From the NCBI GenBank assembly GCA_910574255.1, contig CAJTAK010000019.1, positions 26,370-90,369 on the forward strand: a stretch of 64,000 nucleotides of DNA. Reading direction: 5' to 3'. Position 1 is the first letter of the stretch; each line of letters begins with the position of its first letter. A program made the position numbers and the translations under genes. Source of the DNA: Clostridia bacterium. GTDB taxonomy: Bacteria; Bacillota; Clostridia; Lachnospirales; Lachnospiraceae. This document shows positions 60,955 to 64,000 of the stretch, in pieces. The notes below the pieces were generated by a model that saw only the letters and a program-made list of their open reading frames with translations, was not told where the DNA came from and did not search any database.

Positions 60955-61200
60955 TGCTGTCATGTGCTGGAAAGGGTATTGCGGAACTTTAAACAGCAAT
61001 ACCCTGACAGTGCCAGAACAATTTAAGGACACATGTTTTGTGGCCGGAAATTGTTCTAGATAAGAGGTGCTGGAAAGGGTATTGTGGAACTTTAAACAGC
61101 AATACCCTGACAGTGCCAGAACAATTTAAGGACACATGTTTTTGTGGCCGGAAATTGTTCTAGATAAGAGGTGCTGGAAAGGGTATTGCGGAACTTTAAA
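60943..61200 (+). repeat. ~103-nt two-hairpin repeat array before thiE
   Basis: Two full units and partial ends repeat with period 103-104 (GTGCTGG at 60964, 61067 and 61171). The outer stem GCAATACCC/GGGTATTGC and CAGTGCC/GGTGCTG enclose an inner hairpin AGAACAATTT/AAATTGTTCT with a CACATG/TGTGG core, and each unit ends GCGGAACTTTAAA or TGGAACT. Relative to deoC and yjjI copies, paired bases change together. The array begins inside the thiM stop and ends 4 bases before the AGGAGG of thiE. Confidence 0.85.
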
Positions 61201-61214
61201 TAGGAGGAAACAAT

Positions 61215-61844
61215 TTGAGATTTGAAGCAGAAACCTTACGCCTGTATGCGGTAACAGATCGCCGCTGGTTAAAACAGGGAGAGACCCTTAAGGATACCCT
61301 GGAAGAGCTGCTGAAAGCAGGCGTTACCTGTGTACAGCTTCGGGAAAAAGAGACAGATGAGAGCTTCGTTGTGCAGGAAGCAGGAGAGCTAAAAAAGCTG
61401 TGTGATCAATATGGCGTACCGCTTATCATCAATGACCGGCCGGATATTGCGAAAGCGGCAGGTGCTTCGGGTGTTCACCTGGGAACAAGCGATATGGATA
61501 TCCGGCAGACACGGAAGCTGCTGGGCGGGGGATTTATCATTGGAGCCAGTGCTCACAATGTAAAAGAAGCCCTGGAAGCGGAGAATGCCGGAGCCGATTA
61601 TATTGGCTGCGGAGCCGTATTTGGAAGCAGCACGAAAGAAAACGCAGAATTTCTTTCAAGGGAAGAGCTTGGAAAAATCTGTAGGGCCGTTAAAATCCCG
61701 GTTGTTGCCATTGGCGGAATTACCAGGGAGAATGCCACCCAGCTTGCAGGAACAGGGATTGCAGGAGTGGCAGTTGTAAGTGCCCTGTTTGCGGCGGAAA
61801 ACAAAGCGGCTGCTGTCAGAGAATTTCTAAATCAAACACTTTAA
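61215..61844 (+). CDS. thiE: Thiamine-phosphate synthase
   Basis: A 209-residue TIM-barrel enzyme that joins HMP-PP and THZ-P to make thiamine phosphate. YAVTDRRWL, LRLREKETDE-like CVQLREKETDESF, INDRPDIAKAAGASGVHLGTSDM, GASAHNVKEALEAENAGADYIGCGAVFGSSTKEN, PVVAIGGIT and VAVVSALFAAEN are ThiE motifs. The start is TTG at 61215, 7-8 bases after AGGAGG. It is separated from thiM only by the repeat array. It depends on precursors from thiM (thiazole) and thiC/thiD (HMP). Confidence 0.95.
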   Translation: MRFEAETLRLYAVTDRRWLKQGETLKDTLEELLKAGVTCVQLREKETDESFVVQEAGELKKLCDQYGVPLIINDRPDIAKAAGASGVHLGTSDMDIRQTRKLLGGGFIIGASAHNVKEALEAENAGADYIGCGAVFGSSTKENAEFLSREELGKICRAVKIPVVAIGGITRENATQLAGTGIAGVAVVSALFAAENKAAAVREFLNQTL

Positions 61845-61927
61845 GTGATAAAACAAAAAAAGCGGCAGATTGGGGGTACCACTTTTTGTCGCAATAGAAA
61901 ATCATGTTGTTAGCAAGGAGGATAAAG

Positions 61928-62722
61928 ATGAATACAGCATTGACAATCGCCGGAAGTGATTCCGGCGGAGGTGCCGGTATCCAGGCGGATATCAAGACCA
62001 TGACGGCCTATGGCGTATATGCCATGAGTGCCATAGGAGCTTTGACTTCCCAGAATACGACCGGCGTATACGGGATGATGGAGACACCTCCGGAGTTTCT
62101 TGGCAGCCAGCTGGATGCGATTTTTACCGATATTTATCCGGATGCGGTTAAGATAGGCATGCTGCCCTCGAAAGAAGGAATCCGGGTGGTTGGGGAAAAA
62201 TTAAGGCAGTATCAGGGGAAGCATATTGTTCTGGATCCGGTCATGGCAGCGACCAGCGGCTTTCGGCTGATGGATGATTCGGCGGTTGCGGCCCTTAAGG
62301 AAGAACTATTTCCATTGGCGGAGCTGATTACTCCCAATATTCCGGAGACAGAGGTTTTAACCGGATTAACCGTAAGAACCCACAAGGATATGGAGCAGGC
62401 GGCCAGAAAGCTTTATGAGGACTGGCACGTAAGCGTCCTCTGCAAAGGAGGGCATCTGTCAGATACGGCGGATGATCTGCTTTATGAAAAAGGACAGGCT
62501 TATTGGATTCGGGGCGGGCGGATTGATAATCCCAATACCCACGGAACCGGCTGCACCCTTTCCAGTGCAATTGCAAGCGGACTGGCACTGGGGATGGAGC
62601 TTCGGGAGGCGGTGGAGACGGCAAAGGCATATTTGACCGGAGCATTGAAGCACAGTCCGAATCTCGGGATTGGGAACGGCCCTCTGAACCATATGTTTGG
62701 AATCACAACATACCACAATTAA
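61928..62722 (+). CDS. thiD: Hydroxymethylpyrimidine/phosphomethylpyrimidine kinase
   Basis: A 264-residue ribokinase-fold enzyme. [22 protein letters not shown] at the N-terminus binds substrate, [24 protein letters not shown] sequence follows, and [18 protein letters not shown] near residue 207 is the anion hole with the catalytic Asp/Gly region. It phosphorylates HMP twice to HMP-PP, which ThiE uses. I chose ATG at 61928, 5-7 bases after AAGGAGG; an upstream ATG at 61904 has no such site. thiC follows 22 bases later. Confidence 0.94.
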   Translation: MNTALTIAGSDSGGGAGIQADIKTMTAYGVYAMSAIGALTSQNTTGVYGMMETPPEFLGSQLDAIFTDIYPDAVKIGMLPSKEGIRVVGEKLRQYQGKHIVLDPVMAATSGFRLMDDSAVAALKEELFPLAELITPNIPETEVLTGLTVRTHKDMEQAARKLYEDWHVSVLCKGGHLSDTADDLLYEKGQAYWIRGGRIDNPNTHGTGCTLSSAIASGLALGMELREAVETAKAYLTGALKHSPNLGIGNGPLNHMFGITTYHN

Positions 62723-62744
62723 AAAGGATAAATGGAGGAAAAAG

Positions 62745-64000
62745 ATGAATTCGTATACGACACAAATGGACGCAGCAAGAAAAGGGATTGTAACTCCGCA
62801 GATAGAGAGGGTGGCCCAAAAAGAACAAATGCCTGTAGAACAGCTTATAAAGCTTGTGGCGGAGGGAAAGGCTGCCATTCCGGCAAATAAGCATCATAAG
62901 TGCCTGGAACCTGAGGGAATCGGCAGTATGCTCCGCACCAAGATAAATGTAAACCTGGGCGTATCCAGAGATTGTAAGGATTACAAGATTGAGATGGAAA
63001 AGGTAATGAGTGCGGTTAAGCTGGGAGCGGAAGCCATCATGGATCTGTCCAGCCACGGCAATACTCAGCCTTTCCGCCAAAAGCTCACCCATGAATGCAC
63101 CGCCATGATTGGTACGGTTCCGGTCTATGACAGCGTTATCCACTATCAAAGAGATCTGGCAACCTTAACAGCAAAGGACTTTGTAGACGTAGTCCGGCTC
63201 CATGCGGAGGATGGGGTGGATTTCGTAACGCTGCACTGCGGCATTACCAGAAAGACCATAGAGCAGATTCGCAGGCACAAGAGGAAGATGAACATTGTAA
63301 GCCGGGGAGGAAGCCTGGTATTTGCCTGGATGAGCATGACCGGGGAAGAAAACCCCTTTTACGAGTACTATGATGAAATCCTGGAGATATGCGAAGCCCA
63401 TGACGTAACCATTTCTCTTGGAGACGCCTGCCGTCCCGGGTGCCTGGCGGATGCCACGGATGTATGTCAGATAGAGGAACTAGTGCGTTTAGGAGAGCTG
63501 ACCAAACGTGCCTGGGATCACAATGTACAGGTTATGGTAGAGGGACCGGGACATGTACCTCTTGATCAGGTAGCAGCCAATATGGAAGTGCAGAAAAGCA
63601 TCTGCATGGGTGCTCCCTTTTATGTACTGGGACCTTTGGTGACGGATATTGCACCGGGCTACGACCACATAACCGCTGCAATCGGCGGAGCCGTGGCAGC
63701 CATGAGCGGGGCAGCATTCCTCTGCTATGTAACGCCGGCGGAGCATCTGGCCCTGCCAAATGTGGAGGATGTAAAGCAGGGGATCATAGCTTCCAAAATT
63801 GCGGCTCATGCGGCGGATATCGCAAAGGGGATTCCCGGGGCAAGGGACAGGGACGATAAAATGGCCGAAGCCCGCCGCACACTGGACTGGGATGCTCAGT
63901 TTGCCTGTGCCCTGGATCCAGATACGGCCAAAGCAATCCGGGCTGCACGTCTGCCGGAGGATGATCACAGCGATACCTGCAGCATGTGCGGAAAGTTCTG
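62745..64000 (+). CDS. thiC: Phosphomethylpyrimidine synthase (runs off window end)
   Basis: The frame starts at ATG 62745 with GGAGG upstream and is still open at the last base, giving about 418 codons of a usual ~430. [74 protein letters not shown] and VEGPGHVP are ThiC motifs, and [10 protein letters not shown] at the visible end is the CxxCxxxxC that binds the radical SAM 4Fe-4S cluster. It rearranges aminoimidazole ribotide into HMP phosphate. It is the shorter, C-terminal-cluster bacterial form without the long N-terminal domain of proteobacterial ThiC. Confidence 0.95.
   Translation, partial: MNSYTTQMDAARKGIVTPQIERVAQKEQMPVEQLIKLVAEGKAAIPANKHHKCLEPEGIGSMLRTKINVNLGVSRDCKDYKIEMEKVMSAVKLGAEAIMDLSSHGNTQPFRQKLTHECTAMIGTVPVYDSVIHYQRDLATLTAKDFVDVVRLHAEDGVDFVTLHCGITRKTIEQIRRHKRKMNIVSRGGSLVFAWMSMTGEENPFYEYYDEILEICEAHDVTISLGDACRPGCLADATDVCQIEELVRLGELTKRAWDHNVQVMVEGPGHVPLDQVAANMEVQKSICMGAPFYVLGPLVTDIAPGYDHITAAIGGAVAAMSGAAFLCYVTPAEHLALPNVEDVKQGIIASKIAAHAADIAKGIPGARDRDDKMAEARRTLDWDAQFACALDPDTAKAIRAARLPEDDHSDTCSMCGKF

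Overview
The window looks like part of a chromosome from a low/mid-GC anaerobic Firmicute, most likely Lachnospiraceae (Blautia/Mediterraneibacter-like). I infer this from AGGAGG-type ribosome binding sites, TTG/GTG starts, a lantibiotic-immunity ABC system with its two-component pair, glutamine synthetase III, a CODH-type nickel-ATPase, a BmpA/Nup nucleoside importer, and a TPP-riboswitch thiamine operon with an ECF-type ThiW. I saw no rRNA, tRNA or CRISPR array.

Layout. 0-6 kb is accessory DNA: the 3' end of an IS1380-type transposase, an HNH nuclease, a large primase-helicase-PLD-like fusion (TOTE-type conflict protein) behind a 30-nt palindrome, and an AAA-ATPase/PDDEXK gene broken by an internal deletion. 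6-13 kb holds a TetR regulator divergent from a CooC/zinc-ribbon/DUF3786 cluster, then a Cd/Zn/Pb efflux module (AraC and ArsR regulators, a stand-alone HMA metallochaperone, a P1B-ATPase) with a clear promoter/operator, then a methyltransferase. 13-20 kb has isocitrate dehydrogenase, an MBOAT acyltransferase with an SGNH-like partner, and a BlaI/M56 pair. 20-25 kb is a minus-strand CprABC/RK-like lantibiotic resistance operon with a small YccF-like protein that was too short to stand out. 25-35 kb has a phosphatase, an alkylation-repair pair (Ogt, AlkD), a second two-component system, an XRE regulator, and an ABC/FtsX exporter.

35-46 kb is a nucleoside import and salvage block: bmpA-nupABC, the glycyl-radical enzyme YjjI, uridine phosphorylase, phosphopentomutase, the YjjI activase YjjW, purine nucleoside phosphorylase and deoxyribose-phosphate aldolase. 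Together they take up nucleosides, phosphorolyse them and feed (deoxy)ribose phosphates to glycolysis; YjjI/YjjW is the unexplained member. 46-50 kb has purF and glnN on the minus strand. 50-59 kb carries an immunity-like small protein, KptA, small unknowns, a YdcF-family protein, a chemoreceptor broken by an internal deletion, and a DctPQM TRAP transporter. 59-64 kb is the thiamine operon: TPP riboswitch, two terminators, thiW-thiM-thiE-thiD-thiC (thiC runs off the window).

The most unusual feature is the set of structured intergenic repeats. Three copies (16.1, 20.2, 25.2 kb) share a nearly invariant ~30-nt loop but have arms that differ between copies while staying self-complementary; a 207-nt nested palindrome at 30.9 kb shares their 3' flank. 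A 51-bp hairpin unit is tandemly repeated just before the ribosome binding sites of deoB (3 copies) and thiW (5 copies). A ~103-bp two-hairpin unit with compensatory stem changes lies just upstream of yjjI, deoC and thiE. They resemble BOX-type modular elements, and I do not recognise any of them as a named family.
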